From assembly GCA_024349245.1 (NCBI GenBank), contig JALDNG010000008.1, positions 6,923,501-6,987,500 on the forward strand: a stretch of DNA of 64,000 nt, in the 5' to 3' direction. This document shows positions 1-12,120 of this stretch, piece by piece (position 1 is the stretch's first letter; each line of letters begins with the position of its first letter). This DNA is from Neodontobutis hainanensis. Taxonomy: Eukaryota; Chordata; Actinopteri; Gobiiformes; Odontobutidae. The position numbers and the translations under genes were made by a program. The notes beneath the pieces are model-generated. The model was not told the origin of the DNA. It worked only from the letters and a program-made list of their open reading frames with translations, and did no database searches.

Positions 1-1280
1 TAATTAACAAATGTACAGCAAGAAATCTGTTCATCATTTGTTTGGCACAGTGGCTGTAATCATACTAGTGGTCGCTCTCAAATCTACTAATGACCAAACT
101 GCAGCAGCTCATTTGTTGTGCTGCTACCGCTGCTACACAGGCTCACGAAAAGACTGGGGCCATTTTGTCAGTGACAGTGGTAAAAATACATATAAGGCAA
201 CCAAACCACAATAATCTTTTGATCTTTCATCACAATCTCAACTTCAAACATATAAATGGCCATATGATCTAATTACACACAACCACAGTTAGTATATTTG
301 CAACTAATTTTACACAGAACTCTTTATCAATCTCTATACATGAGCCATCGAGAGCCTTATTTTATAATAAAATCAACAAGCAATTTCAACCGGGCCGATA
401 GCTGTCCAATTCAACAGATAGATTGCATGGATAAATACTTTAGTCATTTTCCCAACCACAAGAATGTGATTGGTGATGCTGGAATTATTCCTGCTTCTCA
501 GTGATTGGTTTCATCAGCTTATATCTCTAGCTCTTTGTATTCCACGTGTTTGTGACTAGTCCGAATAATTGTCTGTTTTTTCTGTTACCATGGGATGGAT
601 TAGTACCTGAGTTATGGGCTGTATTTGTTTAGTGCTCTGTGTTTGCATGGGCAGAGCTGGCAGCTATAGAGTGATGCAGTTTAACTCTATTGTGCATCTT
701 CTGAACTCCTGGCTCCTAATAGGAGCTATAGCATTAACATTGACTCTGTTAAAAGGCTTGTCCACAAAAAAGACACTTTCCCCCAGTGTGGCCTGAATGA
801 CTGAGGAGATGAAAGGTGAGCTCTGCTGCTAACAGGTAAACATTACATTCAGGTCTTCAAGGCCTCCACTGTGAGATGGACAGTGTCCTCCATAAATCTG
901 TGCACTCTCTCGCATTTATGCATCAAGCTGTGAAATGGTGAGCTCCCACAGGGCAGGATGCTGGTCTACATGGGGTCAACCTAATGCTTTTTGTGTGTGA
1001 CCCCAGGAGACCAAGCTCAGAGGAAGTCCCTGCAGGCTGCAGTCAAGTCTGTTATTTATACCTGCAGACTGGGGAGGAGGTGGTGGGTGCTGCCCGGTCT
1101 GGGTGGGCTGCAGACTCACTGAGACCCCCACTAGCTGTGTTTATGTCAGAATGAACAGAGGAGCAGTTGAACTGAGTGCTGACCTCCTTTGGGCCAGTGC
1201 TGGAGAGGAGCTGCACGCTGCTCATAAAGGAGCGTTTTGTTTTTCCTCGCTCCCGGTAGCAGCAGCCTGCTGGGGAATTC
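1..1280. other. non-coding sequence, probably auts2 intron
   Basis: I see no coding exon, RNA gene or mobile element here. The short open frames lack flanking splice sites and recognisable protein sequence. Because the first recognisable auts2 exon downstream starts in mid-protein, this stretch is inferred to be part of an upstream auts2 intron, or 5' flank of the internal promoter that follows. Confidence 0.5.
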
Positions 1281-1379
1281 ATTAGCAGCTGACATCATCT
1301 CACTCACAACAGAAAGAATATCTTTCTGCCTGCTCCCCCTCCCTACCTCCTGCTCCTCTTCTCCCTCTCTCTCTCTCTG

Positions 1380-2124
1380 AGCCACTGCCACAGCACGTCT
1401 CCGCTCTTCTTTTGCGCGCCATTTACGCCACACAGAAACGCGTCGTGGTGCGCTCGAGCTGCAGGCTTTCCGAGACTTACTCACAGTATTAGTGTTTTTT
1501 GTGGCGGAGCAACTGAGGCTGAATTCGCTGGAAATCAGGAAGTGGGAGGACCCGGTGAGCAGCAGCACTGAGGTGGACCGCGGAATGAATGGGAGTTTGT
1601 GTGGAGAGTAGAATCGGACGGAAAGGAGATCGTGAGCCGGAGACCGGGCTCCGCCGAGCACGCGACACGGACCGTGGAGTGGACACGCAGTAAACGCACG
1701 ATTTTCGTGCGCTGCCTCAGCACAAGAAGAGCTCGCGCTTGTTGGATTGGTTTGTTCGGTTGGACGCGTTCCTTGCGCGCACACGCGCTCACGGATTGTT
1801 TGTTGCCCTCGCGGATATTTGTGAGAATATACGTGAGCGGATCCACGGTGTTGGAGCACGGAAAAAGGTGGATGAAAGATTTCTGCGGAACCTCACGGTG
1901 AGACACATGGCGCTCTTTGTCCAAAAGGCGCAGTAGCTTTGAGCGGCGCTGGATTTTCTTGGAAAGCCTGGTCGTTTATCCGTATGGCTGGGCTCGCTGT
2001 AAACGGAGTAGAGATCGTCGCTTCTTGTGTGGATTATATTGTTTGAACTGCAGAATGTGAAGGCCATATTTAGCAGACCCAGTAATATCACGGACTTACT
2101 TGCCTTGAAGTCTCGCCATCAGAG
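1380..2124 (+). promoter_or_regulatory. CpG-dense internal promoter / alternative first exon of auts2
   Basis: This block is much richer in CpG and GC than the AT-rich DNA around it, with many CpGs between about 1400 and 2060. It contains two good splice donors on the + strand: ACG|GTGAGA after 1897 and AGAG|GTATGC after 2124. The next auts2 exon (3121) lies less than 1 kb downstream. Mammalian AUTS2 is known to use internal start sites that make shorter proteins, so I infer an alternative first exon. The frame joining 1897 to the next exon is open from 1694 but has no ATG. The 2124 junction has an in-frame TAA upstream and no ATG. The exon is therefore probably 5' UTR, with translation starting further downstream. 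No TATA box or transcription start could be fixed. Confidence 0.5.
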
Positions 2125-3120
2125 GTATGCACTGACTACGAACCATTTTAATCCAGCAGTTGTAACAGCTGGCTATACAATGTGACAGGGTTGTTCTGGT
2201 CATTTAATATTCACCCCGAAACTCTGTCAATAAAAAAGCGCTGAAATAGAAGCATTTCGTCTTTAATAAGTTGTTTTCTTAAAGCAGTATTTCATCAATG
2301 ACGGGTTGCTGCAAAAAGAAAGCCACGCGCGTCCAAACCAGCTGTCAATGGAACCAAATTCCAATATTCCTGTTTTTCTAGGAACAACCTACAACAACAG
2401 GCTACAATATAAACAAAGGCTCGGCCACTGTCTCATGCAAACATTTAAATTATTTACATTTTTATGGAAATACCAAACACCAAACCCTAACCACAATGTG
2501 TTTTTATGATGTGTTTCCAAAGCGCGTTGGCAGCTGTTGTACTGACTCTTTATTTTTTTTATTTTATTTTGAAAAAAGAAAAAGACTTATATTGGACTAC
2601 GCTCCTAATAGGCTACATGTAGTCTCTTTAATGAGCGCTGTGCGTCTAGATGAAGCCTTTCTTTCAGGAGGTGAGCTTGCACGGAGGCTCGAGGCGCAGT
2701 AGAGCTGTTTTTCTGCGGAGCCACAGTGCCATCAAGTGGCGACGAAAATAAACATCAGGTTGTTTTGTCTCCGTCTAATGTCAGGCCTAGTAACGTAAGG
2801 CTCGGGTCACGGGAGTAGTTCTAATCATGGTTCTGTAAAACATGAGGGGATTTCACGTCTGGTATTAGCCTCAGCAGTTCACAAGACATTTATTACAATA
2901 CATTTTGATGTGCATCCAGAATAGTCTTCTGGATTTACAAACCTAGCCTAACCTCTAAAATACATATTAAGTTCTTACTTTATCAACTGTTATACACGTA
3001 ACAAAAAAGAAGTAATTACCACTTTCATGTTTTTATGTTTTTATGTATTTCACTGTAATTGCTGAAAAGTTACAGTGTTGTGGTGTTCAATAATTATATT
3101 TTCTGTTTTGCTTTTTTCAG
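2125..3120 (+). other. auts2 intron
   Basis: This short AT-rich intron follows the putative CpG exon. It ends in a pyrimidine-rich tract and CAG at 3118-3120. Its start at a GTATGC donor is inferred; its 3' end is well supported by the coding exon that follows. Confidence 0.55.
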
Positions 3121-3169
3121 GGTTCCGATGCAGGCTCAGAGAAGTTTTTCAGCACAGCAGCAGCTAAAG
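3121..3169 (+). CDS. auts2: auts2 exon (49 nt) encoding GSDAGSEKFFSTAAAK
   Basis: The exon lies between a strong acceptor (TTTTTTCAG) and a donor (AAAG|GTACAT). Read from its first base it gives GSDAGSEKFFSTAAAK plus one base, which joins in frame to the next exon at 16507. It is the first recognisable coding exon of the window. An ATG inside it is in another frame and gives no AUTS2-like sequence. Confidence 0.75.
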
Positions 3170-5015
3170 GTACATATTATTATTATTACTATTTTGTTAA
3201 TGTGTTGGTTATGTCAAATTCATATTTAATGAGGGCAATGAGTAGAAGGTGGCAGATTGTATCAGTATTAAGGCGTTAAACTAGTTGTTATTGTTGATTT
3301 ATACAGACCAAATCTAAATGTATTAATTTGTCTGGAACAGAGTTTAGATATCAGTGGAATTCAAGCTTGTGCCATTGCAGAACACATTGAAAGTGTGTTT
3401 GTAGTCGGAGAAGCAGTGCACACAGCGCTGCAGTGAATGAAGCCGAGGCAGGAAAAGCATCTGTTTATGGCCTCGGTGTGCCAGCTCCACATGTGACCTC
3501 ATTATCAAGTCACTAATTTGCTGTTAAAAGCAGTCCCGTTTAATGTGCCGGGGGATAATGGAGGTGGTGCGTGAATGGACATTCCTGTGTAATGGGGGGA
3601 GTTACCCGGCTGGCAGGCTCGAGAGTAGGCTCATAGATCAGGGTTATGACCCCTTCAGGGCTCAGGCACAAATGGGGCCGATTGCCGCTCATAGGTCATT
3701 GTATATCTACCCCTGCTTTTCTTGGCTTTCTTGCACTTTACTCAACTCAGAGCTCCAAAGACATTTCCCACATTCTGGCCTTTGATTCCCCCCAGGTTTG
3801 ATTTGTGGCATCCATTGGAGACTCAATGGCCATGTTTGATAGGGAGGTTTCCTTTTGAACGCACTTCTCTGTGGACTGGTTTGGTTCCCTTGAAAGGATT
3901 AGGGCCCCTTTTGTGCGGACTAAATCAACAGAGGGCCGCCCTCTTTCCTCTCTATGAAAGGAGCTGACTGGGGAAACAGTACACAAAATACGCTCGCTCT
4001 GCTGCATGATACTCCACTCTCCTGGCCCCCATTTCCATTTAAATATCTCCCCTTTTTCCTTTTACTGTGCTGCCTCTCCTCCTTTCCTGCCTTATGCTAA
4101 TGGATGCCCTTAGTGCAGAAAGGCGAGTAAAAGAATCCAGGTGCAAGAAGGACTAGCAGCAATGGTATTTTTATAGAGGCTGGTGTTGAGATTAAAGGTT
4201 GGGCTTTTATTGGAGGGGATTATGAGGACTCAAATACAACCAAGCCACAAGACAAGCAACTGCTCCAACTGAAATACCAAATGAGCTGAGCTTAAGGGAC
4301 AATTCGTGTTAATATTTGCCCAGCAGCAGGTGCAAAAAAGGCACAGTGGGGTAAAGCTAATAATAAAAGCATAATTGAAGAAAAGCCATAATGCATGAGA
4401 TTAAAATGTGGACACATATTAGACTTATTAGTCTAAAATAAATTAAACCGTTATTTTAAAACAATTAATACAAAACAAGACAGACTGCACAAACAAACAC
4501 ACCTTAGTCTTTGTGCTAAAACGACCATTGTAATTCTGTGTGCAGCCTTGGTAATGACTTAGTGTTGGCTTTTTTTCCATTGTAGCAGGACTGGAAATGA
4601 GCCGTGGGCAAGCTCAGGTCTCTTTGAAGACTTAGCGCTGCTCCCTCATCTTTTAATCTCACAGCCCCCTCAACTACTCAATAATTACAGTCTATTTTTC
4701 ACAGCCATTGTTTTTTTTTTCTTCCCGCCCCAGGCCTACACTGCATTTTAAACAGAAAATCCTACTGATGAGAATGCATCTTTTGTATTTTCACTGGCAT
4801 TTTGTTTGTTTTCATCCCTGTCATGTTGGCCTCACCTCGGGGCCATCGGTGTCAACTGTGCACAGTCGTCTAATGTGGAGCTTATACTTCTCATCGCTCT
4901 TTGCAAGCCTTGTTTTTCTCTCTGCTCCTCTCACTCTGGGCTCACTTTGCCCAGGAATGGATTTCATTAACTAAGAGTCATTAAAGGTTAGCTCTAATTA
5001 CAGAGCCTGTCAATG

Positions 5016-5027
5016 CACCTGCAGGTG
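5016..5027. promoter_or_regulatory. palindromic double E-box
   Basis: A perfect 12-bp palindrome, CACCTGCAGGTG, contains CACCTG and CAGGTG. These are binding sites of the class used by bHLH and zinc-finger (Snail/ZEB) factors. A TAATTA homeodomain-type core lies 20 bp upstream. The sequence is clear; regulatory function is inferred. Confidence 0.3.
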
Positions 5028-7787
5028 TCAGCCCGCTAACCGGATTCATTTCTCCGGCAGGAGAGAAAGCACTAGTTACAGGGCCTCACTTCAGTCTATT
5101 GGCCTCTGGTGAAATAAACAACTTTTCCAAAGTCTAAGCTCTTTTCAAGCTGCTGTAGGTGGAAATCTGTAACTTAACCTTATTAACTCCGACACTACTG
5201 TTGGAACACAAAGCAGTAGATTGTAATTAAGGGTCATTCCGATATTTACGATTGTGACTAGCACGCATTGCCCACAAAAAAGCCTATTGAGGAATTAAAT
5301 GAAAACAAATATGTTCTTCTCACAACTCGACTTCAAGAAAAGCACATTTGTGTAGCAAGAAATGACTTCATGTAATGTTAAGGTTTTGAGTCTATTTGAT
5401 GCATTAAAGAATCTAGTTTCTCTTGAGAAAAGACTCTTGCAGCTGTGTCTGCCTGCGAGACCAGGCTCAGCGCAGGAGTGAATTCAAGTGTGCGCTGTAG
5501 TGAGTCTCACTTTACCCCTCAGCATAACACTGATTGCACTATGCTTTGCGGGAGTTAATGTGAAAATGAAGCGGTGCTACAGCGAGGCCTGGGGCTGACG
5601 CCAGTGTGAAGAACGCCTCTGGTGAAGTGTGTCGGGTTTGAGTGCGTCTGTCGCCAGGGGAGAGAATAATGTGCTGTTGTGGAAGGTGTTATTTGCAGCG
5701 CTGATGGAATTGTTTAAAAAAATAGTGGAAAGAGAAAAGCGGAGGTGAACTTTTGTGGCAGATATCAGAGCTGAAGAGCTCCCTGGATTGTCATAGAGAG
5801 CTCTGCTGGCAGCAAAATTGCCTGAGCGTATTACTGCTGTGTGGGAGTGAGCTGAGGGCTTGTTTTTCTCTCGCTCTGTTTCCTGAGAGGAGGACTGCTG
5901 ATAGAGCTGTGCGTATTTCCAGTCTGCGGGCCGCCACCTGCTGTAAGCTCAAGTGATATAGAGAGCAACAATCATGCCACAAATCACAAAGGCAGCTCCC
6001 TAACTCATTCAGCTGACTGGAAAGAGATGGTTGGCCTTTTACAGCTTCCGTGTTGGTTTACTGCCCGGGGCTCCCTGCACTGCCCTAACGCCGACCTCTG
6101 CCGTCTGTGTGGGTTTGTGTGTCAAGAAATCAGGGCTGCCAGTGGAACTTGACCTGATGCGCTGTGGATAGATGACCTGACTAGCATTGGCCTTTTGTGC
6201 ATGGAGAGGAGCAGCGGTAGTCAAGGACAGACTCTCTGTGCCTTCTGGGCAGTGTAGAGGTCACACGCAGGTCAATGGCCCTCATAGACATAACCCAAAC
6301 ATAAACTGCTGAACTAAAGCAGTGATGCATTGGAGCTTAATCCATATCCATAACTGATCTTACATTTAATAAACAGGTTGTTTGCAGAAATAAGGAGTTG
6401 ATCTGATGAATTGAGGGCTGTATGAGGCAGATTCCTGGCGAATCCCCAGTGGATTTTTTGCGTCTGTTGTTTGGCCGTCTCCTGCTAGCAGCATTTAATA
6501 CATCTCTGGGGGTAAAGGAAGCTCAATATCCTGTGTAACACAGAGTGGAGCCCCCCTCCCACCACACTACAATAGCTACAGAGAGGCTGTATTTCATGAC
6601 CATGAAAGGGCCGCTAAGGCTATGCCTCATCTGCTGACACAGCCATACAAAGGTTAACAAATCAAGGGGAGCACAGCTAGATTTACTGCACTCCTGTTGA
6701 GAACAGTGACCCAGCCCCAAAGTCAACAGCTTACTGACCAATTCTGTCTGCAAACACAGAGCACTCTGTTAATTATGCATATAGAATTTTCCTTATTAGG
6801 TTTTTAGTCCTGAAAACAAACCTGGGGGTTGTCTCAAAAACAGTAAAACAATAAACATAAGCATATATAAATTAAATGTAACATTAATTAGTTCTTAAAT
6901 GCTGCAGAACATATTAAGTTGTTAAAATTATAATTTTTAACAACTTTCTTCTTTTTTTCTACTAAAAAGAAGAAATTCTGTGATAGTTCTGAAAACAGTA
7001 TAGGCTGGTCTCTTTCCATCCCCTTCAACAGCACAAAGAGGTCATTCAGAGTTTGTACCCTAGGTCCTGAGGTTAGAGACTAAGTAAATCCATCCATCTT
7101 AATACACTTATTTCAGCACCGGGAGAGCTGGAGGGAGACTGTGTAAACACTCCAATATCCGACATGCCATGCTAAACCCAAAGAGCCTGGAACCCATCAG
7201 GGCAAAATTAAAGGTCTACATCTGAAACACAAACATTTAAATGGGCTGCACTCCAGAGATCAAAGTCAAAGGCCCTACTTTTCCTGCCGGCCTCCCGATG
7301 TCTGCCTCACTGAGATATGTGGCAGTTTAGCAGCCAGTCAGGCTGAATGGTGAGCGACTGTGCACTGTACAGGACTGCCTCTCTCAGGTTTCTGAAGTAA
7401 TGCTCTGTGGCATATTTGCAGTTGCTGTTGAGCAAAGGTAAAAAATTATGTAAGTACGCTCAGTTTATTAACAAATCTGTTTCTCATCACAAAAGCAATA
7501 TTTATGCAACAATGAGGCTACAAATGTTTGGCTTTTACATAAACATTATGAGTAGTCTTGTTAGTGTCAGAGTTTTATTGGTGCTTGGTGACAGTAAAGA
7601 TGTCAAAGACTGATGGAAGTGTTCATCTCAATAGAAGTGTTGAAAGCACCAGACTCTCCTCTTCCCAAGAGAGTTCCTACCCCATCACCGTCACCAGCAT
7701 GCACTGATCCAATGTGACATCAGCCACTTTCCTGCCAACTGTGAAGCATTAACAGGGTCAAGGCACCACTCCCTCTCTTTATCTCTA

Positions 7788-7805
7788 ACACACACACACA
7801 CACAC
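7788..7805. repeat. short CA microsatellite
   Basis: An uninterrupted CA dinucleotide run of about nine units within the large auts2 intron. It has no coding content. Confidence 0.85.
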
Positions 7806-10800
7806 TGGCATTCCCACTGCACTGTTGGTGTTTTCAGGTCAATTACGCCTGTATCAGTCTTTGGTCTCCGTTGGATGAGGTGACACTGCCTACGAGGACG
7901 AGAGAGAGGCTTCATGGCTGCATTCAGCTATACTGTGTTAAAGAATGTCAGCATAACCAGCTCTTAAACCTAGTACATTGTTCCAGTAATGTGTCAGACC
8001 AGGGTTATGAGACAGGATCACGTTACTCTTCCTGATAAAGCAGTTGGAGCTTATATCCCTTTAAGCAAAAAAAATTAGCTAGACCGATGTTAAGAGTTTC
8101 TGGATTTATTCTTCTACAGTGGGGGATCTTTTTTTCAATCGAAAATAAGATCTACATTCTACAGTATTTTTAGAAATTTATGTGGAAAAAGTTGCAATGT
8201 AAAAAGAAAATGTATTATGTCAAATAATGAATCATTGGTTTGAAGTGGAAGTTGTTATATATAGCTATAGAAGCTATACAAGTGAGAGTCTTACAGCTGC
8301 TACAAAAATGGTAGATTGCAGTTGACATGCTGGTGGTAGTTTCCCGATCTTCGGTCAGTAATGTTGGGAGGATAAACATGAAGCAGGGGGAGTGAGTGCA
8401 GCAGGACTCTGATGAGGACAGATGAAAGCAAGGCTTTAATTGCTCCCACAAGAGAAGAGGTTATCTTTCCCTCTCGCCCTTTCTGATTCTCATAAATATG
8501 CAGGGCACAAGAAAGCCCTGTTGAGCCGCAGGGCAGATTAGAGAGGACTATAGAGCAGGATCCTGGTTTGTTAGCAGCACTCCACAGATCCCCTGCATGT
8601 GTTTCTACTCGGCACAGACACACAGCCTGGCTTTCATTTGTCTCGACCCCCATTTTATTATTTTTCCAAAGGCAATTGACTGTGGAGAGACAGGCAATTT
8701 CTTGAACAATGCGCAACATCGCCTCCTGCTGCTGGATTTGTGAGCTCTGGAGTGGGTGCAAGGCATGTGGAAAATTATCAGCAGGCCAAGTAAAATTGAG
8801 GAAAGGAATAGAGCATTTAAGCATGTGCATTTCATATAAACAGTTGAATAAAGTGTTTCATTTTGGTTCATCATCTCTGGCTTGTTGCCACATTTTTAAG
8901 GCTTGTCCAAACCCATCAATGTCCATCAGACTGTCACCATCTGTTACAGATTACACTGCTCCTGGCGGGGGCTATTTGATTTCAGGGCTTCCACATCCCC
9001 TATTTATTCCACGTGTCAGGTTTTAGTGTAAACACTGTCGTACAAAAACCAAGATCCCAAAAGGGATTGCGTTTTCAGGTCTTTCAAGCCAAGAGCAAAC
9101 AGGCTGTTCCACCATTACAGTCTGGTTTAGCTCTTAGCAAGCTGAAGGAAGCGCTCTGTTGGGCCATTTAGAAGCAAAGCTGTTTGGAAAATTTTCCCTA
9201 AACCCTGTTGGTGTGCAGCGTAGTGTTGTGATCTATGAATCCCTTGGCCATGCCTGACACTAGTGAGCCTGTCTGAGCCTTCACCAAGTAGGAGGCCATG
9301 GACAGAGCCTGCATTGTTCCCCTAAAGTAACCCAAGCTCAAGGCAACCACTGCCCAAAGGGGGATATCAAGTTGTTCACTCCCCACCAACACCACAATCC
9401 TCGCTTAAGCTCTGGGCTTTGACGAGGGAGCAGAGAGCCAGCTGACTGTTTGGACGACAGCGCAGTTCAAATAAACAGCTCAAATCCCCACCAGCCTCCC
9501 TTCACTAAACCTCCCTCTCCAAGTATCACCGTCCACAGCCATGTCTCATCACCGTGAAGCTTGCCAATAGCCCATAGCTAATTTGTGGTGTTATTTTGAA
9601 AAGCGTGATGATGCGGCTTAGCAGAGGTTTTCTGAGAAAGCGCTCAGCGTGCGGAGAGATGATGGTGAGAACTTAGACCTTGTTACATGTTCCACTTCCT
9701 TTCAGGGTGCAATGGGTAGGTCTACCACCACAGGGGCAGACCACACAGGGTTCTGAGGCTCGAGGGAGGCATTGATAAAAGTTCTAGAAGAATGTCATTA
9801 GAAGCACAGGTTGTACCCTCTGGGTGCTGCTAATCCAAATGCAGTAAAATCTGATCCAGGGGTAATGAGACAGTACTTGACCCAGTAACACAACTGCTTC
9901 AGCAATGCTGCTGAAGATTTAAAAAGAGAAAATGCATGCTAATTGATTATGCTTCATCAGATTTTAGACGTGTAATCTGTGCATTCAGAACCCATTCTTT
10001 CTGGAATGGGTTATTCTTGTATATGGTTTTAACACCAGTGCAGCCTGGCTGTGTGGTGTAGATATGTGTAACCAGTTGGCCCTGTCTGAAAAAAAATGAA
10101 AGAGGCCCAGACTGATGACTCTCTGGGGAGAGATTTCTCTTTCCAGGCCTCTATACCTCTCTCCCCAGTGAAATCATAGAGGTGTCAGTGTGTCAGCTTG
10201 AGCTGTCAGTCTCCTTATTGCTGCAAGCCACTTACTCTCACACTCTGCCCCTGGCTATAGAAATCAAGGAAGGGAGGGGGAATGAAAGCACAAGCAAGAA
10301 ATAGGGCCTTTTCTTGTCTTGACACAACAGATGAGCAGTACTTCAACCCCCCTTATGTACAACTGGAATTCTCAAAGGAGCCGAGGAGCAGGCAGGGGCC
10401 AACTATTGCCTCCAAGGAGCCAGCTGTACAATCACCAGTCGCCCCCCGTTGTGGGTTTGGTACAGTCCACTGGGTTTAGTTGACAGGCTGACAGGGTTTC
10501 ATGGAGCGCAGGGCAACACTGAGCAGATCCGGGAACGGGGCATAGAGCTACAGACATGCACTACGAACAGGGTAGCACTGGACCTCTGACAGCTTTGAGT
10601 GAGTGAGCAAAACAAACGCAGAGAAGTGGGGTGGTGGAGCGGATGTGAGGTTTTTATGAGCATGCGACTGTAATTGAGATTTAAGCATGTCTGTGTTTGA
10701 TGTTTGTTGGATCAACTGGCAATTGCCTATTGTCTCCCTAAGCTGCCACAGTGACTGACAGGAAACACATGTTGAAATGCCAGACTGTGTACTGTGAGTC

Positions 10801-11848
10801 GTTCTGACATCAGGCCGTCATGTTCACTATGATGTGATTGGCCTTGTTTTAAATCTCACTCCAGCTCACATTACTCAGCCTAACCGGAAACATTTAGTCG
10901 TTTTATTATGTTGTATTATATAACTACTTAAATGACATTCTAAAATTTCAAGATTATATTTGAAAGGTGCTGCATTAGAATATGTTATTGCGGATTGTGT
11001 GTGCTGTTGTACACATCTGAGAGTGACAGGCTGAGAGACTAAGAGGAAGACCACCTCTCAGTAGCCCCTGCAGTGTCACAGAGGCCATCCATGTAGCATT
11101 TGTCACTCCTCACCAGTAGAGATATTAGAGCCTGTGAGAAAGACCATCAACTGGCTCATGACCATGTGACATGTTGAGGTCAAATGGTCTGGCTTGTTGC
11201 GCAGCTGCCTTGTCTCAATTTGATTTTACACTTGTGTGACAATGTGTCCTGACCAATTGCTGCTGGTTGGATGGATGCTCATTACACGCTGCTGTTATTT
11301 CAAAGCCTCATCAAAACTAGGCATGACAGTTAAACCTGCAGAGGATCTGTCATCCGCAGGCAGAGTGTCCCCCGGAGGGCTGCCCTGCACAGGCCCCTTG
11401 GCAGGAATGGCTTGTCCTCTTGGCTGGCTTTCCTCCTGGCCCTTCTGGTGGTCACCTGTGCCAGCCTAGCCGTCATCGAGTCCCTGAGCCAGCTCTTCTC
11501 CTGTTACCTTCCCTGCTGCCTAACCTCGCACACTCAGGGATATATTAAGAGTTGCTCTCTAAAGAGGAGCTGGAAATGGAACACCTTGTTGCCACAGATC
11601 ATACTGCTGTGTACGGATAGTGTTTTCAGAGCCAGAGATGGAGCAAGATATTTCAACATTTAGGCCTCAGGAGCCGTCTAACCAGTAAGGATTCAGATTT
11701 TCTACATGCTAGCAGTGTGAGAAGTAAACTGAAGAGGCAGAAGCAGTGAGGAGCCATTAACAGGGCAGCAGTATGAGAGCAGCTGTGGGTGGAAGGCCTC
11801 CATAATAGGCCCAAAACCCTGTATCGGGCAAACAGAACTAAGAATGGA

Positions 11849-12120
11849 GGTAACACTTTATAACAACTACACACTAACATTAGTTAAGTATTTGTAATGA
11901 CTTAATTCACCATTGACAAAGGGTTCCTCCCACATTAACAATTATGTTATATCAAGTTAATCACGTAAACATAGTGTCAATGTGTCATTGAGCTCATGTA
12001 ACGTTATACTAATGATAATTCAACATCTATTAATTGGTTATTCATTAATTTCTTATTAATTAAATATTAGTTAATGCTCTACTGCTGCTTAATCATTTAT
12101 AGTTATTACAAAGTGTTTCC
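11849..12120. mobile_element. MITE-like non-autonomous DNA transposon with imperfect TIRs
   Basis: The left end reads GGTAACACTTTATAACAAC and the right end, reverse complemented, reads GGAAACACTTTGTAATAAC, giving imperfect terminal inverted repeats about 19 bp long. The 270-bp interior is very AT-rich, with repeated TTAATTA and AGTTAA words and no coding capacity. Elements starting with this kind of end are widespread in fish introns. The superfamily is not determined, and no clear target-site duplication was identified. Confidence 0.55.

Noticed and set aside
1146..1859. 237-codon open frame on the - strand over the CpG block
   Set aside because: GC-rich DNA favours long chance frames; no family motif, no splice context, and the + strand explains the region as a promoter exon.
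3127..3169. ATG inside the first auts2 exon as a start codon
   Set aside because: It is in a different frame from AUTS2, and the continued reading across the next exons is not AUTS2-like and soon stops.
8300..8830. 176-codon open frame on the - strand in the large auts2 intron
   Set aside because: No domain, no splice sites, overlaps another frame of similar length; treated as chance.
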